Origin: DATJCV01 sp963707665
GTDB lineage: Bacteria; Pseudomonadota; Gammaproteobacteria; Burkholderiales; Burkholderiaceae_D
Direction: 5' to 3'
NCBI GenBank assembly: GCA_963707665.1
Contig: CAVPQU010000005.1
Coordinates: 186,001-250,000 of the forward strand
DNA: 64,000 nt
Shown here: piece by piece, positions 17,517-26,571 of the stretch
How positions within the stretch are numbered: position 1 is the first letter of the stretch
Layout: each line of letters begins with the position of its first letter
Notes under the pieces: model-generated
The model's input: only the letters and a program-made list of their open reading frames with translations
Told to the model about the DNA's origin: nothing
Database searches by the model: none
Made by a program: the position numbers and the translations under genes

Positions 17517-19592
17517 ATGAATTTATTTTTCGAGGAATCGGGCGATTTCAAGGCCGGCGCGGTCCTGTCGCAGCAAGGCGAGGCTTACCAGGTCGAGATG
17601 CCATCCGGCAAACGCTCCAAGGTCAAGGCGCGCGACGTGCTGCTGCAATTCGCAGCGCCGGAGCCGACTCAATTACTGACCGAAGCCAAGGTGGTCGCTG
17701 GCGAGCTTGATTTGGAATTCCTATGGGAAGTCGCCGGCCAGGAAGAATTCAGCTTTGCCGAACTCGGCGCTGAATATTTTGGTCATCCACCCAAGCCGGA
17801 AGAAGCCGCCGGCTTGCTGCTGTGCCTGCACGCGGCACCGGTCTATTTCTACAAAAAGGGTAAGGGGCGCTACAAGGCGGCGCCGGAAGCGGCATTGAAG
17901 GCGGCGTTGGCCGGCATTGAAAAGAAGAGGCGGCAGGCACTGATCCAGGCAGAGTATGTCGAGCAGTTGAAACAGCATTGCTTGCCGGCGGCGTTGCAAC
18001 CAGTGGTGCATCAGCTATTGTTCAAGCCTGACAAAAACAGCATCGAATATAAGGCGCTGGAAGCCGCCTGCAACGAGCTGCAGACATCGCCGCAAGCCTT
18101 GATGCTGGCCACCGGCGGCATTGCGTCGCCGCAAGAATTGCACATGGCGCGCTTTTTGTTTGAATATTTTCCGAAAGGAACCGCGTTTTCTACGCTTCCA
18201 GTACCGCCGATACCGGCGCTGCCGGTGGCAGCGGTACAGGCGTTTTCGATTGACGATGCCAGCACCACCGAAATCGACGATGCGTTTTCGATCACCCGGC
18301 AGGCTGATGGCAAGTTGCGCGTCGGCATTCACATCGCCGCGCCCGGCCTTGGCATCCGGCGCGACGATGCGCTCGACTTGATTGCGCGTCAGCGTATGTC
18401 AACCGTCTACGCGCCCGGCACCAAGATCACCATGCTGCCGGATGAGGTGATCAATGCTTACACGCTGGCCGCTGGCAAGACCTGCCCGGCTCTGTCGTTG
18501 TATGCATTGCTCGACCCGGCGGATTGGACGGTGCTTGCCACCGAAACCAAGACCGAAGCGGTGCCGATCATCAGTAATTTGCGTCATAACGATCTCGATG
18601 CGCTGGTGACTGAGGAAGTGCTGGCCAGCGGTGCCGGCGACTATCCGCACAAGGAAGACTTGGCCGTACTGTGGCAATGGGCGCAAGTTCTGGAAAAGGC
18701 GCGCATGGCGAAACGGGAGAGCTTTGGCTTGCGGCCGGAGCAGACCAATCGCGTCGATTTTAATTTTTCAGTGGAAGACGGCATCGTCAGCATTGAACGC
18801 CGCAAGCGCGGTGCGCCACTCGACAAGATCGTCGCCGAGCTGATGATTTTCGCCAACAGCAGTTGGGGCAAGCTGCTGCACGAGCATGGAGTACCCGGGA
18901 TTTATCGCGCCCAAGGCGGTAGCGGCGGATGGGCCGCGCGCATGCAGGTGCGGATGGTGACGCACGCGGCGCCGCATCAGGGCCTGGGAGTGGACCAGTA
19001 CATATGGAGTACCTCACCATTGCGGCGCTATCCCGATTTGCTCAACCAGTGGCAGATCCTGGCCTGCGCCGAACACGGCGTGGCAGCACCGCTGGCGGCG
19101 CCGTTTCGACCGCGTGACGCCGACCTGTACGCGATTGTCTCTGCCTTTGACGGTATTTATGCCGGCTATGCCGATTACCAATCGACGATGGAACGCTACT
19201 GGTGCCTGCGCTGGCTGGCGCAGGAACAGGCGCAGGGGCGGGCGCAGCGCGTCGATGCGGTGGTGCTGAAAGAAGAAATCGTGCGCCTGGTCGATATTCC
19301 GTTGGTGCTCAAACTGCCGGGCATGCCGGCGCTCGCGCGCGGCACCTACGTGAAACTGGACTTGATCCGCTGGGACGAGGTCAGCCTGAATGTAGAGGCG
19401 CGCCTGCACGAAGTGGCAGCGGTCCCGGCCGCCGATGTTGACATGGAGACGCTGGATGCCGCCCTCGAGGCGGAGACCGGCATGGAGACCAATCCGGACG
19501 GCGCGGCCGAGGCATTGGAGCTGGCGCCTGAAGCGGCAGTGGATGGTGCACCGGAAGGCGTGGTCGGAAGGCCGCCCGTGTTGCCGGCGTGA
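17517..19592 (+). CDS. RNase II-family exoribonuclease (RNB domain)
   Basis: This is a 3'-5' exoribonuclease of the RNase II/R superfamily, 691 residues. The RNB catalytic domain contains AFSIDDASTTEIDDAFSI (about residues 242-259) with the metal-binding aspartates, and a later YIWSTSPLRRYPDLLNQWQI region with the conserved SPLRR-D motif. The N-terminal 200 residues are the short Betaproteobacterial form rather than the cold-shock pair of E. coli RNase II. The last 60 residues are acidic and Ala/Glu-rich. It follows ubiC by 65 bp. Confidence 0.92.
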   Translation: MNLFFEESGDFKAGAVLSQQGEAYQVEMPSGKRSKVKARDVLLQFAAPEPTQLLTEAKVVAGELDLEFLWEVAGQEEFSFAELGAEYFGHPPKPEEAAGLLLCLHAAPVYFYKKGKGRYKAAPEAALKAALAGIEKKRRQALIQAEYVEQLKQHCLPAALQPVVHQLLFKPDKNSIEYKALEAACNELQTSPQALMLATGGIASPQELHMARFLFEYFPKGTAFSTLPVPPIPALPVAAVQAFSIDDASTTEIDDAFSITRQADGKLRVGIHIAAPGLGIRRDDALDLIARQRMSTVYAPGTKITMLPDEVINAYTLAAGKTCPALSLYALLDPADWTVLATETKTEAVPIISNLRHNDLDALVTEEVLASGAGDYPHKEDLAVLWQWAQVLEKARMAKRESFGLRPEQTNRVDFNFSVEDGIVSIERRKRGAPLDKIVAELMIFANSSWGKLLHEHGVPGIYRAQGGSGGWAARMQVRMVTHAAPHQGLGVDQYIWSTSPLRRYPDLLNQWQILACAEHGVAAPLAAPFRPRDADLYAIVSAFDGIYAGYADYQSTMERYWCLRWLAQEQAQGRAQRVDAVVLKEEIVRLVDIPLVLKLPGMPALARGTYVKLDLIRWDEVSLNVEARLHEVAAVPAADVDMETLDAALEAETGMETNPDGAAEALELAPEAAVDGAPEGVVGRPPVLPA

Positions 19593-19665
19593 TCACTCGA
19601 TCGATGGCGACCCGGCGGCTTGACGTAGAATCCCCCTTTCCTGCCAACACCACCGTATCCCGCAC

Positions 19666-20556
19666 GTGAAGCTGCTTCCGGAAAATCGACTTCTGGCGTT
19701 CTCCATCGCGTTCTCGCTGCTGGCGCATGGTGCCTTGCTGGCGGTGCATTTTACGGCGCCGGAATTGCTGCGCCAGAAGCCCTTCGATCCCGGCCTGGAA
19801 GTGATTCTGGTGAATGCCCGGCATGATAAACAGCCGTTGAAGGCGGAGGCACTGGCGCAGGCCAATCTGGATGGCGGCGGCAATGCCGAACTCGGTCGCG
19901 CCAAGTCGCCATTGCCGGACTTACGCAAGGCGGAAGATGGAGACAGTGCCAAAAAGATGCAGCGGCGGGTTGCCGAGTTGGAGAGGGAGCAGAAAAAACT
20001 GCTGCAAAGCCTGGCCGCCAAAACGGCGCTGACAACGCCGGTGACTGCGCGCGACCGGCCGCAGGAAGCACCGCCGCAACCCGATGGCGCCGACGAAGCG
20101 GATAGTGCGCAAGTGATTGCGCGGATGGAAGCAGAGATCGCCAAAAACATCGAGGACTATAACAAGCGACCGAAAAAAACCCAGATCACCACCAGCACGC
20201 GCGAAGTCGGCTATGCCATGTATTACAAGGCGCTGCAGGATCGGATTGAAAAAATCGGCACCCTCAACTTCCCGCAGCAAAACGGGCGCAAGCTGTACGG
20301 CGAGCTGGTGTTGTACATCCCGATTTACCACGACGGCAATTTGTACCTGAAAGAAGGCGGTCCGCGGATCGAGCGCTCGTCCGGCAATCCGGTTCTGGAT
20401 CAGGCGGCGCTGCGTATCGTGACCCGTGCGGCGCCATTCGGACGTTTTCCACCCAATATGCGTTCGTCCGGCAAGGACGATGTGTGGGAAATCATCACAC
20501 GCTTTAATTTCACGCGCGAGGAAGCGCTGAAAGCCGAATTAAGGGGTGGCAACTGA
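19666..20556 (+). CDS. TonB-like energy transducer, C-terminal TonB domain
   Basis: The 296-residue protein has one N-terminal membrane helix (AFSIAFSLLAHGALLAVHF, about residues 11-29), a long periplasmic segment with a charged helix (about 95-120), and a C-terminal TonB domain (KLYGELVLYIPIYHDGNLYLKEGG then NPVLDQAALRIVTRAAPFGRFP). TonB-type proteins pass energy from ExbBD to outer-membrane receptors. No exbBD is nearby, and proteins of this kind beside aroE and mtgA are of uncertain partner. The start is a GTG at 19666. Its stop overlaps the aroE start by one base. Confidence 0.85.
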   Translation: MKLLPENRLLAFSIAFSLLAHGALLAVHFTAPELLRQKPFDPGLEVILVNARHDKQPLKAEALAQANLDGGGNAELGRAKSPLPDLRKAEDGDSAKKMQRRVAELEREQKKLLQSLAAKTALTTPVTARDRPQEAPPQPDGADEADSAQVIARMEAEIAKNIEDYNKRPKKTQITTSTREVGYAMYYKALQDRIEKIGTLNFPQQNGRKLYGELVLYIPIYHDGNLYLKEGGPRIERSSGNPVLDQAALRIVTRAAPFGRFPPNMRSSGKDDVWEIITRFNFTREEALKAELRGGN

Positions 20557-21386
20557 TGCATGCAATGGATCGTTACGTCGTGATCGGGCAGCCGGTGGCG
20601 CACAGCAAATCGCCCGAGATCCACGCGCGTTTTGCCGCCCAGACCGGCCAGCAACTCAGCTACGCACGTCTGGCGGCGCCGCTCGACGGGTTCGTGCGCA
20701 CCGTGCGCGACTTCATGCGCGACGGCGGGAAGGGCGCCAATGTCACGGTGCCGTTCAAGCTGGAGGCGCTGCAGCTGGCAACCAGCGCGAGTCCGCGGGC
20801 ACGGGCGGCAGGCGCGGCAAATACGTTGATGTTCGATGGTGACCGCATCCTTGCCGACAATACCGACGGCGTCGGCCTGGTTGCCGATATCGTCCGCAAT
20901 GCCGGTGTCGTTCTGGCGCGGAAAAATATCCTGTTGCTGGGCGCCGGCGGCGCTGCGCGCGGTGTCATCCTGCCGCTGCTGGAACAAGCGCCGGCGCGGA
21001 TTGTCGTGGCCAATCGCACCATCGCCCGTGCGCGTGAACTGGAGCAGCGCTTTGCCGCCCAGGGGCCGATCGTTGCCAGCGACTTTGCCAGTCTGCGCAT
21101 GCCGTTTGACGTCATCATCAACGCCACCTCGGCCAGTCTGGAGCAGCAGGTACTGCCGGTGCCGGCGACCGTTTTCGGTGCCGGGACATTTTGCTACGAC
21201 ATGATGTACGGCGCCCAGCCGACCGTCTTCATGCAGCTTGCAAGCCGGCATGGCGCGCGCACGCGCGACGGCCTTGGGATGTTGGTGGAACAGGCCGCCG
21301 AATCGTTTTTGCTGTGGCGCGGCGTGCGTCCCGCAACCGCGCCGGTGCTGACCGAGTTGCGTGCTCAGTTCGACGCGGCGGCATGA
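20556..21386 (+). CDS. aroE: Shikimate dehydrogenase
   Basis: AroE reduces 3-dehydroshikimate to shikimate with NADPH. The 276-residue protein has substrate-binding VAHSKSPEIHARF at the N-terminus, the catalytic Lys in ANVTVPFKLEAL, DNTDGVGLVADI, the NADP-binding GAGGAARGVILPLL and VANRTIARAREL, and the C-terminal GMLVEQAAESFLLWRG. It is the second shikimate gene in the window after aroQ. It overlaps both tonB and mtgA, which implies translational coupling. Confidence 0.97.
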   Translation: MHAMDRYVVIGQPVAHSKSPEIHARFAAQTGQQLSYARLAAPLDGFVRTVRDFMRDGGKGANVTVPFKLEALQLATSASPRARAAGAANTLMFDGDRILADNTDGVGLVADIVRNAGVVLARKNILLLGAGGAARGVILPLLEQAPARIVVANRTIARARELEQRFAAQGPIVASDFASLRMPFDVIINATSASLEQQVLPVPATVFGAGTFCYDMMYGAQPTVFMQLASRHGARTRDGLGMLVEQAAESFLLWRGVRPATAPVLTELRAQFDAAA

Positions 21387-22078
21387 AAAGGCTGGGTCGA
21401 TGGGCGCTGTACTTGGTCGGCATGGCAATCGCGGTCGTTCTGGCCATGCAGTTGTATTTCTTCCTGCAGATAGGTTGGTGGGTACGCCATAACCCGGAGT
21501 CCACCAGTTTCATGCAGCGGCAATTATCGGTGTTGCAGGCAAAGAACCCGCGCGCCACGCTGCAGCACCAATGGGTGCCCTATCAGCGCATCTCCACGCA
21601 TTTGAAACGTGCAATCATCGCCGCCGAAGATGCCAGTTTTGCCGAACATCAGGGCGTCGACTGGGACGCGCTGGAAAAGGCGTATCAAAAAAATCTGAAA
21701 AAAGGCCGGGTAGTGGCTGGCGGTTCGACGATCACCCAGCAGTTGGCGAAAAACCTCTTTCTTTCCGGTAATCGCAGCTATCTGCGCAAAGGGCAGGAAT
21801 TCCTCATTACCTACATGCTGGAATTCTGGATGGACAAGGAAAGAATTTTCGAGATTTACCTGAACGTGGTCGAATGGGGCAACGGCGTCTTCGGTGCCGA
21901 GGCTGCGGCCCGTCACTACTACGGTATTGCTGCGGTCAATCTGAGCCCGGCGCAGGCAGCACGGCTGGCGGTCATGCTGCCGAACCCGCGCTTTTATGAC
22001 AAGAATCGGAGTTCGGCCTATCTGGAGCGCCGAACTGCGCTGATATTGCGGCGCTTGGGGTCAGCTGCAGTGCCGTGA
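21383..22078 (+). CDS. mtgA: Monofunctional biosynthetic peptidoglycan transglycosylase
   Basis: MtgA polymerises lipid II into glycan strands. The 231-residue protein has one N-terminal membrane anchor (ALYLVGMAIAVVLAMQLYFFL) and a GT51 domain: catalytic Glu in AIIAAEDASFAEHQGVDW, GGSTITQQLAKNLFLS, KGQEFLITYMLEFWMDKERI, EIYLNVVEWGNGVFGAEAAA. There is no transpeptidase domain. The ATG at 21383 overlaps the aroE stop (ATGA). Confidence 0.97.
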   Translation: MKRLGRWALYLVGMAIAVVLAMQLYFFLQIGWWVRHNPESTSFMQRQLSVLQAKNPRATLQHQWVPYQRISTHLKRAIIAAEDASFAEHQGVDWDALEKAYQKNLKKGRVVAGGSTITQQLAKNLFLSGNRSYLRKGQEFLITYMLEFWMDKERIFEIYLNVVEWGNGVFGAEAAARHYYGIAAVNLSPAQAARLAVMLPNPRFYDKNRSSAYLERRTALILRRLGSAAVP

Positions 22079-22214
22079 GAACACTGCCTGCGGCGCCGTT
22101 TTGCGAAACCTGATCATGGCGATTGAGCAACGGCGCCCTCCGGTTGATCCGAATCCTGGCGGCTGCGGGCGTGGCCAGCCCGTATGGGCCGGCCCAACGC
22201 AGCCCATTGGGCGA

Positions 22215-22541
22215 TCAAGTGGACAAGGCCTTGCCATTGTGGATCAAGCGCTGTGCCAGCCCGCGTATGCTGCCGATGGCCACATGGCCGATGCCCTGTT
22301 CTTTTGCCGGTGCCGGTACACTGACGCGGCTATCCAGGCGGTCCGCTTCAATCACGACCAGGCGACCCGGCGTCAGTTCGAGCGATTCGCCAGTGGACAG
22401 CCAGTAATCTTCGACCGATCCTTCCATCGTAATCCACACCTGACCGCAAATGACGCGTAATGTCTGTCCGTGCTCGGCGATGCCGGAAATAGCGTGGTTG
22501 GCTGCAATCTTGAGCGAATGAGTTGCGAATAAATTTCCCAT
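22215..22541 (-). CDS. DUF2917 domain protein
   Basis: The 108-residue protein contains the DUF2917 cupin-like small domain: ISGIAEHGQTLRVICGQVWITMEG, then DYWLSTGESLELTPGRLVVIEAD. Function is unknown. The ATG at 22541 has a GGAGC ribosome site; upstream in-frame starts lack one. It is transcribed away from a LysR gene 154 bp away, an arrangement often seen with this family, which suggests the regulator controls it. Confidence 0.82.
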   Translation of the reverse strand: MGNLFATHSLKIAANHAISGIAEHGQTLRVICGQVWITMEGSVEDYWLSTGESLELTPGRLVVIEADRLDSRVSVPAPAKEQGIGHVAIGSIRGLAQRLIHNGKALST

Positions 22542-22694
22542 GACGTTTTGCTCCTGTGAAGATTTCGGATAGATCGATGAAATACCGGTCTCCTGAAATC
22601 TGTTGGCTGATGTGAGGATTCTAGTCATGGTGCATCGCATTGCAAAACGATATATATTTGAATGTCTTGTTAGTTTTATTCACATCAAATCCTT

Positions 22695-23621
22695 ATGGCC
22701 GATTTCCGGAAACTGCCGAATCTGACTGCCCTGCGAGCCTTCGAAGCGGCGGCGCGGCACCAGAATTTTTCCCGCGCGGCAGAAGAAATTCACGTTACGC
22801 ACGGAGCCATCAGCCATCAGGTGCGCGCCCTTGAGGAGGAGCTCGGGGTGCAGCTTTTCGTGCGTCTTGGCAAACGTATCAGCTTGACCGGGCATGGCCA
22901 GCAATTTGCCAATGCGTTGCGCAAGAGTTTGCTGGATATCGCATCGGCGACGGACGCGGTGAAGTCCAGCGATGAATACAGACGATTGACCATTTCGTCG
23001 TTGTCATCATTTGCCGCGCGCTGGCTGTCGCCGCGCATAGGAAGCTTCATCGAGCAATACCCGGATATCGAAGTGCGTTTGCAGTCGAGTACGAACTTGA
23101 CCGATTTCGCCCGGGAAGAAGTGGATGTCGCGATCCGGTTCGGCCCTGGAAATTATCCCGGGCTGGCGGAAGAGCTGCTCATGGGCGACTACTATTACCC
23201 GGCTGCGAGTCCGCGTTTCAACGGTGGCAATTTGCCGACCACACCGCAGGATTTGGCACGTGGCGGATTACTCCGCTGCGAGATGGAGCCCTGGTTGCCG
23301 TGGTTTCGGGCAGCGCAAATCGATCTGCCGGAACCGACCACGGGGATTATTTTTCAAGATGCAACCATGCTGCTGCGGGCGGCGGTGGACGGGCAAGGTA
23401 TTGCATTGGTGCGGCATGCGATGGCTACTGCCGATATTTTATCGGGTGAGTTGATACGGCTGTTCGATGTGACCGTAAAATGTCCTTCTTCGTATTACTT
23501 CGTGTGCCCGCCGGGTTCGCTGCAGAAATCGCAGGTGCAGGCATTCCGGGGCTGGTTATTTGCCGAAGTCGACAAGTGGAAAAAAGTCGACGTGGAGCGA
23601 ATCAGTCAAGCGCCGTTTTGA
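22695..23621 (+). CDS. LysR-family transcriptional regulator (GcvA-like)
   Basis: The 308-residue regulator has an N-terminal winged helix (LPNLTALRAFEAAARHQNFSRAAEEIHVTHGAISHQVRALEEELG) and a C-terminal co-inducer domain. The LPNLTALRAFEAAARH start and VTHGAISHQV recognition helix are of the GcvA/AmpR subgroup. The AT-rich 153-bp gap before the start should contain its binding site for itself and the divergent DUF2917 gene. The effector is unknown. Confidence 0.92.
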   Translation: MADFRKLPNLTALRAFEAAARHQNFSRAAEEIHVTHGAISHQVRALEEELGVQLFVRLGKRISLTGHGQQFANALRKSLLDIASATDAVKSSDEYRRLTISSLSSFAARWLSPRIGSFIEQYPDIEVRLQSSTNLTDFAREEVDVAIRFGPGNYPGLAEELLMGDYYYPAASPRFNGGNLPTTPQDLARGGLLRCEMEPWLPWFRAAQIDLPEPTTGIIFQDATMLLRAAVDGQGIALVRHAMATADILSGELIRLFDVTVKCPSSYYFVCPPGSLQKSQVQAFRGWLFAEVDKWKKVDVERISQAPF

Positions 23622-23918
23622 CCAACGATTGCCACTATTGGGACAAGGTGGGTGCTTGCTTGCGCTTATCGATAAAAGTACACTTGCGATTGTTTTTATT
23701 TGCGAATAGCGCAGCGGCCGCCGCGACTCCGTTTGTCAGCGCGTGGCCATCCGTCCCAGTTTCGATTTCCGGACTGCGTTGTTGCAGCGCCTGGCGTCAT
23801 TCATCTGGCGCGCCACGCCGCCGGTTGCGTAAGCCGGACCCCGCTCCCGAATCTTCGTGCACGCCGCCACAGTGGTTGCCGCACACGTTGTGCCGTTATG
23901 GTGCAGCAGGAAACTCAC

Positions 23919-24887
23919 ATGATTAATGTATTCGTATTGCAAAACGGCCGGCTCAATCAGACCAAGGTGGAGTCGCGCGCGGACCTTGAAAACAGCAGCC
24001 CGGTGTGGGTTGACTTGATCGATCCCAACGACGACGAGCGCACCTGGGTCAAGAGCATCTATGGCGTGACGTTGCCGGGCGAGGACGAAGTCAAGGATAT
24101 CGAAGCGTCGGCCCGATATTACGAAGCGGAAAACGGCGACCTGCATTTGCGCACCGATTTCCTGATCGACGAGGACGACGGCCCCACGCCCACGGTCACG
24201 GTGGCCTTCATCCTCACGCGCAACATGTTGTTTTCGATGCACAGCGAGGATCTGCCGGTGTTTCGGCTGGTGCGCATGCGTGCGCGTTCGCGCCCCGGCT
24301 CGATCACGGATTACAAGGACGTTCTGATCGACCTGTACTCGACCGATGCCGAGTATTCGGCTGATGCGCTGGAAGGCATCTATCAAAACCTGGAAGGGGT
24401 CAGCGGCAGCGTGTTGCAGAAGGAGCTGACCGATGCAACGGCCGCCGAGATTCTGAATGCGATCGCCCAGGAGGAAGACTTGAATGGGCGCATCCGTCGC
24501 AACATGATGGATACGCGGCGCGCGGTCAGTTTCCTGATGCGTGGCCGGTTGCTGAATCCGGACCAGTTCGAAGAGGCGCGGCAAATCCTGCGCGATATCG
24601 AATCGCTGGACGGGCATACGGCGTTCCTGTTCGACAAGATCAACTTCCTGATGGATGCCACGGTCGGTTTCATCAATATCAACCAGAACAAGATCATCAA
24701 GATTTTTTCGGTGGCCTCGGTCGCTTTCCTGCCGCCGACCCTGATCGCCAGTATCTACGGCATGAACTTCAAGCTGATGCCGGAATTCGACTGGACTTAT
24801 GGCTATCCGCTGGCCCTCTTACTGATGGTGGCCTCGGCGTTGACGCCGTTCTGGTATTTCCGGCGCCGCGGCTGGCTAAAAAATTAG
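23919..24887 (+). CDS. corA: CorA-family magnesium/cobalt transporter
   Basis: CorA is a homopentameric channel for Mg2+ in the inner membrane. The 322-residue protein has the long cytoplasmic alpha/beta domain and stalk helix, then two C-terminal membrane helices (VASVAFLPPTLIASIYGMNF and YPLALLLMVASALTPFWYF). The YGMNF signature of the selectivity loop is present. The ATG at 23919 is chosen because conserved sequence begins at MINVFVLQNGRL and GCAGGAAA lies upstream. The 297-bp upstream gap (23622-23918) holds no recognisable gene. Confidence 0.95.
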   Translation: MINVFVLQNGRLNQTKVESRADLENSSPVWVDLIDPNDDERTWVKSIYGVTLPGEDEVKDIEASARYYEAENGDLHLRTDFLIDEDDGPTPTVTVAFILTRNMLFSMHSEDLPVFRLVRMRARSRPGSITDYKDVLIDLYSTDAEYSADALEGIYQNLEGVSGSVLQKELTDATAAEILNAIAQEEDLNGRIRRNMMDTRRAVSFLMRGRLLNPDQFEEARQILRDIESLDGHTAFLFDKINFLMDATVGFININQNKIIKIFSVASVAFLPPTLIASIYGMNFKLMPEFDWTYGYPLALLLMVASALTPFWYFRRRGWLKN

Positions 24888-24916
24888 GCAGGTGTTGTGC
24901 CTAAGTGAAATTTTTT
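24884..24916 (+). terminator. Rho-independent terminator of corA
   Basis: TTAGGCA (24884-24890) pairs perfectly with TGCCTAA (24898-24904), then GTGAAA leads into six T residues (24911-24916). The stem includes the corA stop codon. A second small palindrome, GTGAAA-TTT-TTTCAC (24905-24919), follows at once. Confidence 0.65.
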
Positions 24917-25073
24917 CACGACCGGCATAAAAAGCATTCAGCCCGCGCCAGTGGGGAAGTCACCCTGTCGGCACGCACTTTCGTTACACTTGGTGCAAAT
25001 GTCAGCGTTTCGCTGACGGATATGTTGCGTGCCATCGATCCAGGTGGCGCCGAATCAGGAGGATTGGGTCACG

Positions 25074-26561
25074 ATGAATACCTCTGCCGCGCCGCCTGTT
25101 CCCGCCGGCCGCAAGCAACAGGTGGTAGCCGCGTTGCGCGCCATCGTGCCGGCCCACTGCGTACTGTTCGAGGAAGAAGACACGCGACCTTACGAGTGCG
25201 ATGGGCTGGCCGCCTATCGGCAGTTGCCGATGGTGGTCGTGCTTCCCGAAAACGAGGAGCAGGTGGTGGCGATCCTGAATGCCTGCCGCGGCATGCAGGT
25301 GCCGATCGTGCCGCGCGGCGCCGGCACTGGCCTGTCGGGCGGCGCGCTGCCGGTTGCCGATGGCGTGGTGCTGTCGACCGCCAAATTCAGGGAAATCGTC
25401 AAGCTCGACCCGCACGCCCGGACCGCGGTGGTGCAGCCGGGGGTGCGCAATCTGGCGATTTCCGAAGCGGCGGCGCCGCACGGCCTGTATTACGCGCCTG
25501 ACCCGTCGTCGCAAATTGCCTGCACCATCGGCGGCAATGTGGCTGAAAACTCCGGCGGCGTGCATTGCCTGAAGTACGGCTTGACGATTCACAACGTGTT
25601 GCGCGTGCGGATGGTGACCATCGAGGGCGAAGTGGTGGAGCTGGGCGGTGCCGCGCTGGACGCCCCGGGGCTCGATCTATTGGCAGTCTTCATCGGCTCC
25701 GAGGGCATGCTCGGCATCGTCACTGAAGTCACGGTCAGGCTGGTGCCGAAGCCGCAGGCGGCGCGCGTGATCATGGCGTCGTTCGACGACGTCGTGAAAA
25801 GCGGCGATGCAGTGGCCAGCGTGATCGCCGCCGGCATCATTCCGGCCGGACTGGAAATGATGGACCGTACCAGTTCGCGCATGGTTGAGCCGTTCGTGCA
25901 GGCCGGCTACGATACCGACGCGGCTGCCATTCTGCTGTGCGAATCGGACGGCACGATGGAAGAGGTGGAAGAAGAAATCGCCCGCATGAGTGCGGTGCTG
26001 GCGGCCAGCGGCGCCACCCGGATCGAAGTCTCGCAGTCGGAGGCCGAGCGGCTGCGCTTCTGGTCCGGGCGCAAGAATGCATTTCCCGCCGCCGGCCGCA
26101 TTTCGCCGGATTACTACTGCATGGACGGCACCATTCCGCGCAAGAAGCTGGCGCAGGTGCTGCTCGGCATCGAGGCGATGGAAGCCAAGTACGGTTTGCG
26201 TTGCGCCAATGTGTTTCATGCCGGCGACGGCAATCTGCATCCATTGATTCTATTTGATGCCAATGTCCCGGGTGAATTTCACCGGGCCGAGCTGTTCGGC
26301 GCCGAGATTCTCGAGCTGTGCGTCGAAGTCGGCGGCACCATCACCGGCGAGCACGGGGTCGGCATCGAAAAGATCAATTCGATGTGCGTGCAATTTTCAC
26401 CCGAAGAGCGGGAAGCGTTTTTCGGCGTCAAGCGCGCCTTCGACCCGGCCTTCCTGCTGAATCCGGACAAGGCGATTCCGACCCTGGTGCGCTGCGCCGA
26501 AAATGGCAAGATGCATGTGCGGCGCGGGCAGTTGAAATTCGCCGATTTGCCGCGTTTTTGA
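25074..26561 (+). CDS. glcD: Glycolate oxidase subunit GlcD (FAD-linked)
   Basis: GlcD is the FAD-containing catalytic subunit that oxidises glycolate (or D-lactate) to glyoxylate. The 495-residue protein has a PCMH-type FAD domain (VPIVPRGAGTGLSGGALPVADGVVLS; ASGIAC-like segment SQIACTIGGNVAENSGGVHCLKYG) and the C-terminal oxidase domain (NVFHAGDGNLHPLILFD; GTITGEHGVGIEK). The ATG at 25074 follows CAGGAGGA. glcE begins 10 bp downstream. Confidence 0.95.
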   Translation: MNTSAAPPVPAGRKQQVVAALRAIVPAHCVLFEEEDTRPYECDGLAAYRQLPMVVVLPENEEQVVAILNACRGMQVPIVPRGAGTGLSGGALPVADGVVLSTAKFREIVKLDPHARTAVVQPGVRNLAISEAAAPHGLYYAPDPSSQIACTIGGNVAENSGGVHCLKYGLTIHNVLRVRMVTIEGEVVELGGAALDAPGLDLLAVFIGSEGMLGIVTEVTVRLVPKPQAARVIMASFDDVVKSGDAVASVIAAGIIPAGLEMMDRTSSRMVEPFVQAGYDTDAAAILLCESDGTMEEVEEEIARMSAVLAASGATRIEVSQSEAERLRFWSGRKNAFPAAGRISPDYYCMDGTIPRKKLAQVLLGIEAMEAKYGLRCANVFHAGDGNLHPLILFDANVPGEFHRAELFGAEILELCVEVGGTITGEHGVGIEKINSMCVQFSPEEREAFFGVKRAFDPAFLLNPDKAIPTLVRCAENGKMHVRRGQLKFADLPRF

Positions 26562-26571
26562 GACCAATCCA